This document shows, piece after piece, positions 12,506 through 27,029 of a stretch of DNA of 64,000 nucleotides (within the stretch, counting starts at the first letter, position 1; every line of letters begins with the position of its first letter). Below the pieces are notes generated by a model that was not told where the DNA came from, searched no databases, and saw only the letters and a list, made by a program, of their open reading frames with translations. The position numbers and the translations under genes were made by a program. The DNA is from Lampris incognitus (taxonomy: Eukaryota > Chordata > Actinopteri > Lampriformes > Lampridae): assembly GCF_029633865.1 (NCBI RefSeq), contig NC_079213.1, positions 113,918,730 through 113,982,729 of the forward strand, in the 5' to 3' direction.

Positions 12506-15500
12506 TTGCTTTAGGTTGTCCGTCGTGTCCGATGATGACAATCCTGCCTCTGTCACTTGTGAGTCTTCTTATGGCTGTAAAGCCCAATCCGCGATCCACA
12601 ATGTCTGCCACAGACAGAACAGGTGAAATCACTGACTGGGGGTGTAGGTGTGGTACTGGCTTCATGTCTCTTCAGACGTCTTCTGGTCCGTCGATCACCG
12701 CGGTCCTTCTCGAGGTTTTGCACCCCTTGTTGACAGAGCTGCCGCCAGATGGAGCGTTGGGCGGCAGTGTCTTCCAGCTGGCTCGGGTTCAGGCCGCACT
12801 TCTTTATGATGGTCTTCAGCTGGTCTTTGTACCGTTTTTTCTGGCCCCCTGCCAAGCGGCGGCCAAGATGTAGCTGGCCATACAGCACTTTACGCGGTAA
12901 GCGCTCCTTTGGCATCCTGATGACGTGACCGAGCCATCGAAGTTGGTGCTGGGTGACGGTAGCCTCCATGCTGATGCAGTTGGTCTTGCGGAGTATTTCA
13001 GTATGGGGCACTCGGTCACGCCAGGTTATCCTCAGGATGCATTGTAGGCATCTGATGTGGAAGGCCTCAAGCATCCTGAGGTGGTGGCTGTACAGGGTCC
13101 ACGCCTCACAGCTGTAGAGGAGAGTCGTGATGACAACTGCCAAGTAGACAGATATTTTGGTGTGGAGGTTGAGGTCTTTGTTTTGAAAGACCCTTCTCCT
13201 AAGTCTGCCAAAAGAGGATGACGCTTGTTTAATCCGGTTTTGCATCTCCCTGTCGATGCTGCAGTCGTCAGAGAGAAAGCTGCCCAGGTATTTGAAGGAT
13301 TCCACTGTTGCAAGCGGTTTGTCGGAGATGTTGAAGGTTGGTGAATGAGATGGAGGAGTAGATGCCCACTGGCATACTACTTCAGTCTTTGTCACATTTA
13401 TAGAGAGCCCCAGCCTACCATACGCCCTTGTAGCAGCTGCAAGGGTAGCTTGTAGTGCCTCGGGTGTGTGGGCCACAACTGCACAGTCATCTGCGTACTG
13501 TAACTCAATGATGTGCTCCGATGTCATTTTTGTGACCGCTTGGAGCCTACGGATGTTAAATAGGTTTCCATCTAGTCTGAAGTCCACAGTAACCCCACTG
13601 TCCTTCCTGATTTCCTTGTGGAGCAGCAATGTCACACACAGGAGGAAGATGTTAAAAAGAACTGGAGCAAGGATGCACCCCTGACGTACCCCGGTGCACA
13701 CCCTGAAGGGCTCAGATTCCTGGCCTCCAATGGTCACACGTGCCATCATCCCCACGTGAAATCTTTGAAGGATGTTGACAAACTTTTGTGGGCAGCCAAA
13801 CTTCAGGAGGATGTTCCATAGGATGTCCCTGTTGACTGTGTCGAAAGCCTTTGACAGGTCGATGAAGGCTATGAAGAGGTTCTGATGTTGCTCCCTGCAC
13901 TTCTCTTGGAGTTGCCGTGCTGTGAACACCATGTCCACAGTACTCCTATTCTTCCTAAACCCACACTGTGACTCAGGCAACAGCTCCTCTGAGATGTGTT
14001 TTACCAGCCTGTGTAACATGAGTTTGGCCAGGACTTTTCCAGCAACAGCCAGTAGTGAAATGCCACGGCTGTTGCAACAGAGGGACTTGTCTCCTTTGCC
14101 TTTATATATGGAGATGATGTTAGCATCCCTCCACTGCTGAGGGACAGTTTCGTTCTTCCATACGTGTGAGATGAACAGGAAAAGTGCACGGGTGCAGAGG
14201 TAGCCTCCCTGTTTAAAAATCTCTGCAGGGATACTGTCAGGGCCAGGGGTCTTGTTATTTTTCAGCGACCTAACTGCACAATGAACCTCTTCAAAGGTTG
14301 GTGGAAGGTCAAGGTCTTGGATGGTGGGGCGGACAGGTAGTTCATCCAAGATCGAGGGATCGGTTGGGGAGGGCTGGTTCAAAAGAGTCTCAAAATGTTC
14401 TGCCCATCTTTTTGTGATGAGTTTCTGGTCTTTTATGAGGGTGGTACCATCATCAGACTTCAGGGGGGAGACAGAGCAGTTTCTTGGGCCGTAGATGGTT
14501 TTCACTGCATCATAAAAGTTGTGCATATCATTTCTATCGGCATGGGATTGTATTTCATTTGCCTTCGATATCCACCACTCATTCTGCAGGGCACGCAATT
14601 TTGACTGCACCTCTCTCCTGGATGCTTGCCATTGTTGCCGGAGTGTAGCTGATGTGGGATTGTTGAGGACAGCACTGTGTGCTTTATGCATGCCTTTGAG
14701 TATGGAAGTTATTGTGCCTGTGTTGTCATTGAACCAGTCCTGGTGTTTTCTGCTCTTGTAACCGATGGATTGGGATGCTGCCTTGTAGAGTCTGGAGCTC
14801 ACGGAAGACCATTTCCTGTCAATGGAATCATCCGTGCTCAAGAGAAGCTCAATGTCTTCCAGGTTTTCAGCCAGAGAGAGGCGGAGATTGTTCTGGACCT
14901 CAGCCTTTTCTAGCCGGGTACAGTCAAGCCTCTTCTTTCCTGACCTTTGGAGACGAACAGCAGGGCGTACCTCCACCTGGAGCCTGGTCATGATGAGCCG
15001 GTGATCTGTCCAGCACTCAGCACCTCTCATTGCACGAGTGAGTAAGACGTCTTTTGTATCAGCACGTCTCACAATGATGTAGTCCAATAGGTGCCAATGT
15101 TTGGAGCGTGGGTGCATCCAGGATGTTTTGTGCTTGTTTTTTAATTGGAAGAGGGTGTTTGTGATGGTCAAGCCATGCTCAGCACAGAGGCTTAGGAGGC
15201 GCAGTCCATTTGCATTGACTTTCCCAATGCCATGCCCACCAATGACACCACTCCACACCTTGTTGTCTTTCCCCACTCTGGCATTGAAATCGCCCAGCAA
15301 AAAGATCTTGTCCTCCTTGGGTATATGACGGAGAGCCTCATCTAGTGACTGATAGAAGCGGTCCTTTACGTCATCCTCTGATGGCAGTGTTGGTGCATAG
15401 GCACCTAGGAGGGTGGCATAACGTTTCTTGGCCAGAGGGATCCTGAGCGACATGAGTCTTTCACTTATGCCAATCGGTGTTTCAGTGAGTCTTGGTAGGA

Positions 15501-16709
15501 GGCTGTTTTTTATTGCAAATCCCACACCATGCTGATGTTGTCCTCCTGCAGGGTATCCCTTCCAGAAGAAGGTGTAGGTGTCCTCCTTCAGGGAGCCTTC
15601 ATCCAGGAACCTGGTTTCACTGAGTGCAGCAATGTCAATATTGTAGCGATTGAGTTCCGCTGCAATTAGTGCAGTCCTTCGCTGAGGTCTTTCGGCATTA
15701 ACGTCCAGCAGAGTTCTTATGTTCCATGTTGCCAGTTTAAAGGGAATTATTTTCTTTTTTTTATTTCGACCGCAGAGTGGAATGTCCCGATAGGTGCGGT
15801 AGCCTATCCAGGATGTTTTGAGTGGGCAATGTTTAGGCCACCTTTTCTAGGCCCCTCCCCAGTTGGGGTGAGCAGTGTGGCTCCTAAATAGGGCTGCTCA
15901 GACACACAGGGGTCTGCCGAGAGCAGCTGCCACTCAAGCCCAGCTGCTGGCGACCATGAATAGCCCTGTGCCGCTGGCGTGCAGGGGTCTGATTAGGAGC
16001 TTCCAGTGCATTCATACCTGCTCCCGTCACCAGACACCCCATCGCCGCCAGACTTTGATCCATATTCCGGTTGCTGGTCTCACCGAGGCAGAGGTGGATA
16101 CCTGCGCAAAGAGATTATTTACAGTGCCGCTGGGGGTGCGCATGTCCCAGCAGCACTTCTTCACTGTGAGAGGGTGGGATCTGGTGGCAAGGGGGGCCCA
16201 AGACGACCAGCACTCTTCCACAGCTGCAGGAGGCTGCCGGAGCTCCAGTCTGTCAGAGGACCGCCTATCGTGCGCCGCCATGCACATTGCTTTTCTCTCA
16301 GGGTGTGCTCCCCTAGCCTTTGTCGTCCTACACTTACCCACAAGGCAGTGGGACAGTGGTTGGTCAATGCCAGGGCGTATCCACTTCACATGGGCCTGCG
16401 CATTAGACCTCTGGGGACCACTGTAGCTCCGAGATCCCCTACAGTTTAGCCAGGGACCGCAAGGTACCCAGTTACCGTGTGTGGCCACGAGGAGGCACTG
16501 CAGGAGTCTTGGCGGTAGAGAGGCTATGTACCGGCAGGGGAGACTTACGCACTCGGCTCCTCTTTTCACCCCCACAAAGAGGGCTAGCCGGCGGCAGTAG
16601 CTGAGAGCAGAGAGTAGCAAGCAGAAGCAGCATGCAGCATGCACTAACTACAAGCACTACTACCCCAGTATTACTGCACTGACGCATCACACACGCCCTG
16701 TGCCGCTGG

Positions 16710-16775
<66 letters not shown>

Positions 16776-17141
16776 GAAGCTGACAAAATCTGGATAGATC
16801 TGGATAAAGGAAGCGAGTCTAAGCAGAGCTTTACACCTGCCATCAGTGTCCTAAACACACCCGGGCCGGCTGGATAACACCAAGAACATTTCTTGGGGAG
16901 CACTGACACGCCATTACACACCAACACAACACAGCAGCTGGGTTAGTCTCTTCTAGATGTCCAGCATGACTGCATACTGTTGTTCTAGAAGTGCTGTGTT
17001 CTCCTTACAGGTGTACTACAAGCAGAAAGACTACTGGGCGTTTGTGTGGTGCGTTCGCTTTATCAGCCCTCACCTGGCCTCACATGTGGAACAGGTAAGA
17101 CAGAAATACACTCACTGACTACTGCTGCTACTATTACCGCC

Positions 17142-17197
<56 letters not shown>

Positions 17198-19268
17198 CAC
17201 CACCATTACTAGTACTACTACCACCACCACCACCACTACTACTACCACCACTACTACTACCACCACCACCACCACTGCTACTACTACTACCACCACCATT
17301 ACTACTACTACTATCACCACTACTACTACTACCACCACCACAACTACTAATACTACTACCATCACCACTACTACTATTATTACTACTACTATTACTAGTA
17401 CTTTCAGCTGCTCCCGTTAGGGGGCGCCACAGCAGATCGTCCGTTTCCATCTCTTCCTGTCGTCTGCATCTTCCTCTGTCACACCAGCCACCTGCATGTC
17501 CTCCCTCACCACATCCATAACCCTCCTCTTTGGCCTTCCTCTTCTCCTCTTCCCTGGCAGCTCCATATTCAGCATCCTTCTCCCAGTATACCCAGCATCT
17601 CTCCTCCACACATGTCCAAACCATCTCAATCTCGTCTCTCTTGCTTTGTCTCCAAACCGTCCAGCTTGAGCTGTCCCTCTAATATACTCGTTCCTAATCC
17701 TGTCCTTCTTCATCACTCCCATTGAAAATCTTATCATCTCCAACTCTGCCAAAAAGGCCCAATAACACGTTTCTCCTGAAGAGGCTGGCAGGTTTTAATG
17801 TGAGACAGGACATTTTAAAAGCATTTTACTGGTCACTCAAGTGTATGAGTTCAAGTACTTGGGGTCAACTGTTCAAAGTAACGGAGAGTGCAGGAGAGAG
17901 GTGAAGAAGAGAGTGCAGGCAGGGTGGAGTGGGTGGAGAAGAGTGTCAGGAGTGATTTGTGACAGAAGGGTACCAGCAAGAGCTACAGGGAAGGTTTACA
18001 AGATGGTAGTGAGACCAGCTATGTTGTATGGTTTGGAGACAGTGGCACTGATGAAAAGACAGGAGGAGGAGCTGGAGGTGGCAGAGATGAAGATGATAAG
18101 ATTTTCATTGGGAGTGATGAAGAAGGACAGGATTAGGAACCAGTATATTAGAGGGACAGCTCAGGTTGGATGGTTTGGAGACAAAGCAAGAGAGGCAAGA
18201 TTGAGATGGTTTGGATATGTGTGGAGGAGAGATGCTGGGTATACTGGAAGAAGGATGCTGAATATGTGGTGAGGGAGGACATGCAGATGGCTGGTGTGAC
18301 AGAGGAAGATGCAGAGGACAGGAAGAGATGGAAACGGATGATCTGCTTTGGCGACCCCTAACGGGAGCAGCCGAAAGTAGTAGTAGTAGTTGTAGTAGTA
18401 GTAGTACAAGATACCAGTCACTCATTGAATCAGTCCTCACATTCATCATAGCATCCTGGTATAACGTCCTCACAGAGAGAAAAAAAACAAACTCATGTGA
18501 ATCATCAAGCATGCAGCCACAATCACCAGCACCACTCAAACCCAACTCTCAGACTTTTACAATCAGGCAGTAAGAAGAAAGGCAGACTCCATCACTAAGG
18601 ACCCTTCACACCCCCTGTGCCACTCCTTTCAACTACTCCCATGAGACAGATGCTCCAGAGCACCTCTGGCCACGAAGAGACTGTCACGCTTTTACTGCAG
18701 CGTTGTACACGTGCTCTTATTTATTTATGGAATTGTTTGTGTTTTAATACAATTTTTGTGAGTCTTTCAAGGGTGTTTGTTTTTGTGTTGTTTTTAGCCC
18801 TTAACCCAAGACAATGTTCTATCATTATACGAAGTACAATACAGTTTTTTTTAATCTTGGCACTGGCGGCACGGTGGTGCAGTGGTTAGTGTGGTCGCCT
18901 CACAGCAAGAAGGTCCTGGGTTCGAGCCCCGGGGTAGTCCAACCTTGGGGGTCGTCCCGGGTCGTCCTCTGTATGGAGTTTGCATGTTCTCCATGTGTCT
19001 GTGTGGGTTTCCTCCGGGGGCTCCAGTTTCCTCCCACAGTCCAAAGACATGTAGGTCAGCTGAATCGGCCGTACTAAATTGTCCCTAGGTGTGAATGTGT
19101 GTGTGTGTGTGTGGGGGGGGGACTGGCGGCCTGTCCAGGGTGTCTCCCCGCCTGCCGCCCAATGACTGCTGGGATAGACTCCAGCATCCCCGCGACCCTG
19201 AGAGCAGGATAAGCAGTTTGGATAATGGATGAAATCAAGAAAAAAGACATTCACGTTCTCTCTCTCTC

Positions 19269-19345
<77 letters not shown>

Positions 19346-21963
19346 ATCTCCCTCTCAGTTCAATCTGTTGGAGCCTGTGCTGAGTGGGGGAGGTCAGGTC
19401 GGGGGGGAGAGTTATAAGGCAGAGCGCTGGTTGCTGCACAGCCTACAGGCTCACATGCTCTCCGCCCAGCTCCACCCACTCCTCCACCACTTGGAACACA
19501 CACGCAAGTACTACAACGGTGAGTATTACTACACAAGAGGTACTGTGTGTCTTTAGGCCGTATAAATGCTGTTAACGGTGAACACAGTACACGGAATCTT
19601 GTATCTCTTCTCGTCAGTACTCAGTGGAAGTTGCTCATACTGATCGACAGTTGCTGAACAAAGTCGCTGCGATGCTAACACTGTTAGTGTAGCAGTGACT
19701 AGCAGTCGTATACTACTGCCCTGTCTGAGACGAATGAGTGTCCTTAAAGTGGTCATCTTTTGTCTGTCATACGTGGGAAATAAAAACAAAACAAGTTGAT
19801 CCAGAAAATCAGATGTTAAAATGTTTAATTTTTCCATGTACGTCTGTGACACGCCACCTCCGCTGCACACATCTGAAAGTGCGTGTCCAGACCGGCTGGA
19901 GCTGTACGGCCCTATTTGTAGGCCTTGGCCTAAAATTTGATTATTAAAAATGTACTTTAGACAATTCAAAGCCAAGTTACTGTGAGCTTATGGGCTATTT
20001 TAAAATTCCTGTTTGAATCAGCTGATATTTTATTACATTACGGTAGCCGATGGTAGACCACTGAAGAAGAAGTCACTTCTTCTTCTTCTTCTTCCGGCTT
20101 GTTCCCTGTTTCTCAGGGGTCGCCACGGCGGATTTTTGCCCTCTGTAGCTTTCTGTCTGATGCATCCCTCTGTTTCTTTTTTTGGGGATTTTTTTCCCCC
20201 GTTTTTCTCCCCAATTGTCTCCGGCCAGTTACCGGCTGCAGACCACCACGTCTCCTCCGATACATGTGGAGTCGCCAGCCGCTTCTTTTCACCTGACAGT
20301 GAGGAGTTTCACCAGGGGGACATAGCACGTGGGGGGTTCACGCCATTCCCCCCCCCCAGTCCCCCCCCCCCGACTGACCAGAGGAGGCGCTAGTGCAGTG
20401 ACCAGGATACATACCCACATCCAGCTTCCCACCCGCAGACACGGCCAAATGTGTCTAACTATTTAAGAACGTGGCAGAAAACTTGGACGAAGCGGGATTC
20501 AAAAGAGCCCCCAAGCAAATCCGTGTTCGGTGGAAGCGCCTCAAACAGCCCTACTACTACTGCTACAGGCCTGCTAACTTGTTCGTAGCTTGTTTGGTAT
20601 ATGACGCAGTAGGTCACCGGAAGAAGGTCCAATAGCAACCAGCTGAAAGGGGGCATATCGCCACCTACCTTACCGGGGTCAGACATGCTTCCATCAATAA
20701 ATGGATTCTCCCCTGGTTTTTGTATACTGGGACAACGACGGTAGTCCAGTTACATGGCCTGATGGAGCTGTAGCCGTAGCTCCTCTTAACTGTGCGTGTA
20801 AACACACTGAGTGTTTCAGTTAATCGTGTAAAATGGAGACGTGGTTTGTTTCATTGTGTTGTAATTATGTTATAATGTTACGTGTGTCAGTTAGACGGTA
20901 GTTTGGCGAGGGAGCTCATCCGGACAGATATGGTCACTGTAAGTACTTCCACCGTACACAGCTGAGGTTTGCTCTGCAAGAAATACTCCTGTTTTCCAGG
21001 GGTACTGAGTAGGTGGGTCTCATAGTAGTGTGCAGAATACTTCAACACTGTACAAGAACTACAGAGGTAAGTTTCTTGCTGCGAAAGGTCCCCAGAAATA
21101 CTTCATTAGTAGTGTGTAGGTCAGCCTCTCAGCACTGTGACAGTAACAAAAATACTTCATTAGTAGTGTGTAGGTCAGCCTCTCAGCACTGTGACAGTAA
21201 CAAAAATACTTCATTAGTAGTGTGTAGGTCAGCCTCTCGGCACTGTGACAGTAACAGAAATACTTCATTAGTAGTGTGTAGGTCAGCCTCGGCACTGTGA
21301 CAGTAACAGAAATACTTCATTAGTAGTGTGTAGGTCAGCCTCTCGGCACTGTGACAGTAACAGAAATACTTCATTAGTAGTGTGTAGGTCAGCCTCTCGG
21401 CACTGTGACAGTAACAGAAATACTTCATTAGTAGTGTGTAGGTCAGCCTCTCAGCACTGTGACAGTAACAGAAATACTTCATTAGTAGTGTGTAGGTCAG
21501 CCTCCCAGCACTGTGACAGTAACAGAAATACTTCATTAGTGGTGTGTAGGTCAGCCTCTCGGCACTGTGACAGTAACAGAAATACTTCATTAGTGGTGTG
21601 TAGGTCAGCCTCTCAGCACTGTGACAGTAACAGAAATACTTCATTAGTAGTGTGTAGGTCAGCCTCTCAGCACTGTGACAGTAACAGAAATACTTCATTA
21701 GTAGTGTGTAGGTCAGCCTCTCAGCACTGTGACAGTAACAGAAATACTTCATTAGTAGTGTGTAGGTCAGCCTCTCAGCACTGTGACAGTAACAGAAATA
21801 CTTCATTAGTAGTGTGTAGGTCAGCCTCTCAGCACTCTGACAGTAACAGAAATACTTCATTAGTGGTGTGTAGGACTGTAACATTTACTATGAATTGAAC
21901 CCTGCAGCACTGATGCTGCTGGTGTGGCTGTGTGTTATTAGGATACTGGTTGTGTTTACAGAA

Positions 21964-22001
<38 letters not shown>

Positions 22002-22354
22002 GGATACTGGTTGTGTTTACAGAACACTGTGTGTGTGTGGGGGGGGATTTAACAGTGTTTAATTTCAGGAAGAAGGCAGAAGGCTTGCTGGCTGTGTACA
22101 AAGGGTCAGTCAGAACAAGACTTTAAAGCTCCTCTTTATTCCCCAGCTGTTCACACCTCTGCAAAACATGCTTCTTCTCATTCTGTCTGACCTCATCCTG
22201 TATCACTCTATTAACTTTCTTCTTCTCTTTCATGTCTTTCACATTATTCCCTTCTCTCTCTCCCCCTCGCTCCCTCTCCCCTCGCTCTCTCTCCCTCTCC
22301 CCTCACTCTGTCCCCTCGCTCTCTCTCTCTCCCCTCACTCTGTCTGTCTCTCTC

Positions 22355-22390
<36 letters not shown>

Positions 22391-25300
22391 AGACGAGGCG
22401 TTCCTGCTGAGCGAGCCTCATGTGACGGCCATGTTTCAGTGTCTGGAGGCAGTTGAGCAGAACAACCCCAGGCTGCTGGCCCTGATAGACACAGTTGGGG
22501 TTGGTCACACACTACCACCAAGACTTGAACATACAAACCCTGTTGCATATGGACAATTGCATACTGCCACACACAAACTGACACAAAAGTAGAAGTACAC
22601 ACTCTTTCTCGAACTAATACACACAAATATGAACACAAACCTAGCAATGCATAAACGCACTCATATAGAGATGTCTTTTTTTTGGAGGATTTTTTCTCCC
22701 CAGTTGTACCCCTTCAATTACCCCACTCTGCCGAGCCGCCCCGGTCGCTGCTCCATCCCCTTTGCTGATCCGAGGAGGGCTGCAGACTACCACATGCCTC
22801 CTCCGATACATGTGGAGTCACCAGCTGCTTCTTTTCACCTGACAGTGAGGAGTTTCACCAGGGGGATGTAGCACATAGGAGGAAAAGGCCTCCCAACCGA
22901 CCAGAGGAGGCGCTAGTGCAGTGACCAGGACACATACCCACATCCGGCTTCCCGCCCGCAGACACAGCCAGTTGTGTCTGTAGGGAGGCCCGACCAAGCC
23001 GGAGGTAACACGGGGATTCGAACCGGCGATCCCCATGTTGGTAGGCAACGGAATAGACCGCTATGCCACCTGGACGCCCGTCATATAAAGATGTAAACTG
23101 TCCGATGCACACAAGTACATTATGAAGATGTCAGTGTGTGTAGATGAGAAATTAGGAAACTCAAACATCACTTCCTGTCCACAGACTTGTTAAACCCCAC
23201 ATTCCAGAAAATTATAAAAACAAAAGAAAATCAAATGAGAAAATGAGCCTAAAAATGTCTAAACTGACCCAGGATCAGATCCGTCTCTCTCTGACTACCT
23301 GACTTTGCTGTTTTCAAACTGGCTGAACAAATGAAGTAAGGGGTTTGTCTCGGCGTGGCGATTGACATAAAGACATAAAAGCACAGCATTTTGAAGGACA
23401 GGAAAACCACCAACACGGTGTGGAAGATAAAATAGTCGTCTAACGGGAGGAAGACCAAATGAATTCATATCTGAAAAAGTAGATTTCAAACCCTCTACTA
23501 GCAGCCGGTCTCTGGTTTTAAGTCTTCATCGTCTCCCTCTCTGTATTGTAGTTGTCTCCACTGAAGGGCCCTCCATGTCTGGGTCTGCTGAAGAGCCAGA
23601 GTCTCTGTGTGCTGCCGGGAGCGGGCGGAGCCTGGAGGAGCGCCACCTCCAGAGAGGAGACCTTGAGCCGCAGGCTAACTACGTCCAACGTCTCCCTCAG
23701 AGATGCCCACGCCACCGTCCGACACACCGCCACCTCCTCCCAGAACGCAACCAACAGAGGTGAGGAACAGCTCTGTGAATTCTGGGTATTCATTAGGTGA
23801 CCTGTATGTTCTGTGAACCGTACCAACATGAAAATGACCAACGCTCAACAACTTTCAGTCCTGGCCTTCATTTACGTAGCAGGCGTTTTCAGGGGAGTCA
23901 CAGTGACAGACGTGCATGAAGTGTGGCTCAGTTTTGGCACTCGTAACAGCTTCTGGGACAAAATCAGACCTGTTTGGTTTTTTTGTCGCCGGTCTCAGGG
24001 TTGGGCTATGTGTCCGCAGCCAATGAGCTGTCTGGCAGAAGTGAAGTGCTGGTTAAAGTCGAAAATCCCTCGCTCTTACAATAGACATTGCGTAGCAAAA
24101 AGCAGTGGTGGTCAGAAACAAAAAAGACTTGATGCAGTGTAAATGGATCCTCTTCTTTTTTGGTCGGCACAGATGAAACAAGCTGCAGCGATGCTGACAA
24201 GTATTTGCTTGTCCTCCAATGTTGTTTTGCACTTTCAGGCGATTTTCTATTTGTATCCCAGTGTGCTGCATCTTGACTGGCTCTCTGAAAGAGGCAACTT
24301 CACTTTATGTCTCGCATCTCATTATGAGGCTTGGATTCCTTGTGAAGCATCTCAAGTAATGGATCACCCCTATCAACTTCTTGTTGTTCAATGGGACATA
24401 CTCAAGGACAGAAGGACGACTAAGTTGTAGTCCTTAAGTGTGACATATTCCCTGACTAGAACTCTCGTTGTGTAATGTGTACCAGCCTTTACGGCGCCTG
24501 TTATGGTGTCTGTCATCATCATCATCATCAGTTCCGTAACCTATGGAGGTCGTAGGAGCACAGCTGATGCCTCAACAAGAGGTTGAGCCATCATTGTGTG
24601 TCAGTAGGGGGCAGTACCTGGTGGTCCCTGTCTCCTCTCCAGGTATGGATGGCCGTTGGTTCACAGAGGAACTCATCTGCCCTTTGACAGGTTTTGTTTT
24701 GAGTCCTGCTGGATGTCCACACACCCTCCTCACAACAACCCAAGGGTTGAAGAGGGAGTGCCGGTTTAGTCGCCGACCACCTGATGGTTGCAGTTTAACG
24801 TCGTACCCAGGACCAACACCATTACATGGTGTCTGTAATGACACATAAAGCACAAAAACTACAGACAAATAGAGAAAATGGTCCGGCATGCTGGTCTGAG
24901 GACTGTCTGCCTCCAGCTGGAAAGAGTCTGTTATAACGTTTGTAATGACTGATGGACCGTTTATTAAAAGAATCCAGTATCAGGTTATTGGAGGAATTAT
25001 ATTATGATTCTTTTTTTTGGGGGGGATTTTTACCCCTTTTTCTCTCCAATTGTACTTGGCCAATCTTCCGAGCCGTCCCGGTCTCTGCCCCACCCCCTCT
25101 GCTGACCTAGGGAGGGCTGCAGACTACCACATGCCTCCTCCGATACATGGGGAGTCACCAGCCACTTCTTTTCACCTAACAGTGAGGAGTTTCACCAGGG
25201 GGAGGTAGCGCATGGGAGGATCACGCTATTCCCCCCAGTTCCCCCTCCCCCCCGAACAGGCGCCCCGACCGACCAGAGGAGGCGCTAGTGCAGCGACCAG

Positions 25301-26996
25301 GACACATACCCTCATTCAGCTTCCCACCCGCAGACACGGCCAATTGTGTCTGTAGGGACGCCCGACCAAGCCGGAGGTAACACAGGGATTCAGAATTATA
25401 TTACTTTCGACCTTGTAAACAAATCGAGCTCTTCAAAAGGTTTATCTTTAACTGTTTTCTGAAAGTGTTTGTTCTGTTCTGAACAGTCTGAGTGAAAGAT
25501 TCATTCTGACCATGCGTTGTTAGTCCTCACCTGTGAGCTAGTTAGAGATCATTATTTGTTGTTAACGGTTTAATTTCTGACACAGCAACTGGCCTGGGCG
25601 CTCCCTGGGAGTGTGTGTCCGGGCCGGGAGACACACCTGCTCCTGCCTCCGCCACCGTCCCCCACATCTCCCTCACCAAGCCCCCCTCTCTCACCGAGGC
25701 CCACCCCGAGGCATGCGACTCAGGTGAGGGGGACTATGATGATGGGCCGGAGTACCTGGCCATCGGGAACCTGGGAAAACACAGCTCTAACTCCAGAGGC
25801 TCCACCCCCAGCTGTGGGCAGGCAGAGGGAGAGAAACAGAACACCCTGGCTGTTGCTCCACCCCCTCCCCGACGGTCCTCTTTCTCCGAGGGCCAGAGGG
25901 GGCTTGGCCGGGCGCCTCGAGGCCACACCCGCTCGCTGTCCGACACGGGGGTCAACCAGAAACACCGGCATGGTGAGCCAGTCAGGGGACACCGCTTCTA
26001 CATAACTTGGGTGCCAAACACACGTATCTTGTATTGGTGTGCTCTGTTCTTTCTGAATGATCGTTTCCAAATATACCCCCCTCCACCGGTTTCTCTGCCC
26101 TTAACCCTCTTTTCTCTCTGCTTTGAGGTAACTGTCTCTCCCTCTCCTCCGATTATCTCTCTATCTCCACTTATCTCTTTATCTCCGGTTTGTGTAAAGG
26201 AGGGGCCCACAGGAAAATCACCATCATAATTGAGGATCCAATAGCAGGTTGGCTGTGCAGCTCCATGTCAGTCATCCCCCCCAAACATGCCACTGTTTTT
26301 CTTTTGCATGATAATGAATTCTCTTTCTCTCCCCTCATCTCCACACATTCTTTCAGACTGACTTTACTCTTTCCTTTTTTTAGTTCTCATGCGCTTCCTG
26401 GTTTTGTTTTGTTTGAGGTCAAATCGAGGTCACACTGGCCTCACAAGCATGTTCAGTGGCTACATCATTCTTTGAACCGTTTATGAGTTTATGTGATGAA
26501 GCTCTCATTCATTGCACTGACTGGATGCTGGTAATGGATATCAGTGAACTATTTCTCTTGAATCATTTTGACTTGTGATAAAATTTCATGAACCATCTGG
26601 AACCAACAATTGGCAAACCAACTTTGACTGAAAAACGAAATTCTATCTCAGCTGGCTTCACCAGTAATGAAGATTTCAATGCAACCTTGTATCATTTGCT
26701 TTCACTCCTTCTGTACTCATGATGAAGCATGCCTCCATCAGCATCAGTCCTGTATTCGTAATGATCCTTGTTCAAATGATAGATGCTTCCTAACGTGACC
26801 TGTCTGTGTCAGAGTCCGGAGGGGACGACTGCTGTATGAAGGACTACAACCCCTTCTCACCACAGAGCAGTGATTCAAGCACACCCAGTTCCATCTACAT
26901 GGAGGCTAGTGAGTCATCCTGCTTTTAAAATCACTACTTATACCCTGTGACCCCACGACCCTAACCCGAGTCCTTATCCTGCTCCATCAGAGCACA

Positions 26997-27029
<33 letters not shown>

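Noticed and set aside
16027..16644. 205-codon minus-strand frame as a novel gene
   Set aside because: It lies upstream of the LINE frame in a GC-rich stretch with low stop frequency, has no recognisable domain and most likely belongs to the LINE 5' region.
17046..17420. Poly-threonine and poly-valine frames
   Set aside because: Trinucleotide tail of a LINE fragment.
19553..19975. 140-codon minus-strand frame in rubcn intron 4
   Set aside because: No domain, no splice context and no recognisable family; chance frame.
21013..21898. Frames with 18-residue periods on both strands
   Set aside because: 54-bp minisatellite in rubcn intron 4.
22060..22125. Possible extra rubcn exon reading [12 protein letters not shown] after TTTCAG
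   Set aside because: It lies before exon 5 but exons 4 and 5 already join in phase with conserved sequence across the junction; no Rubicon counterpart.
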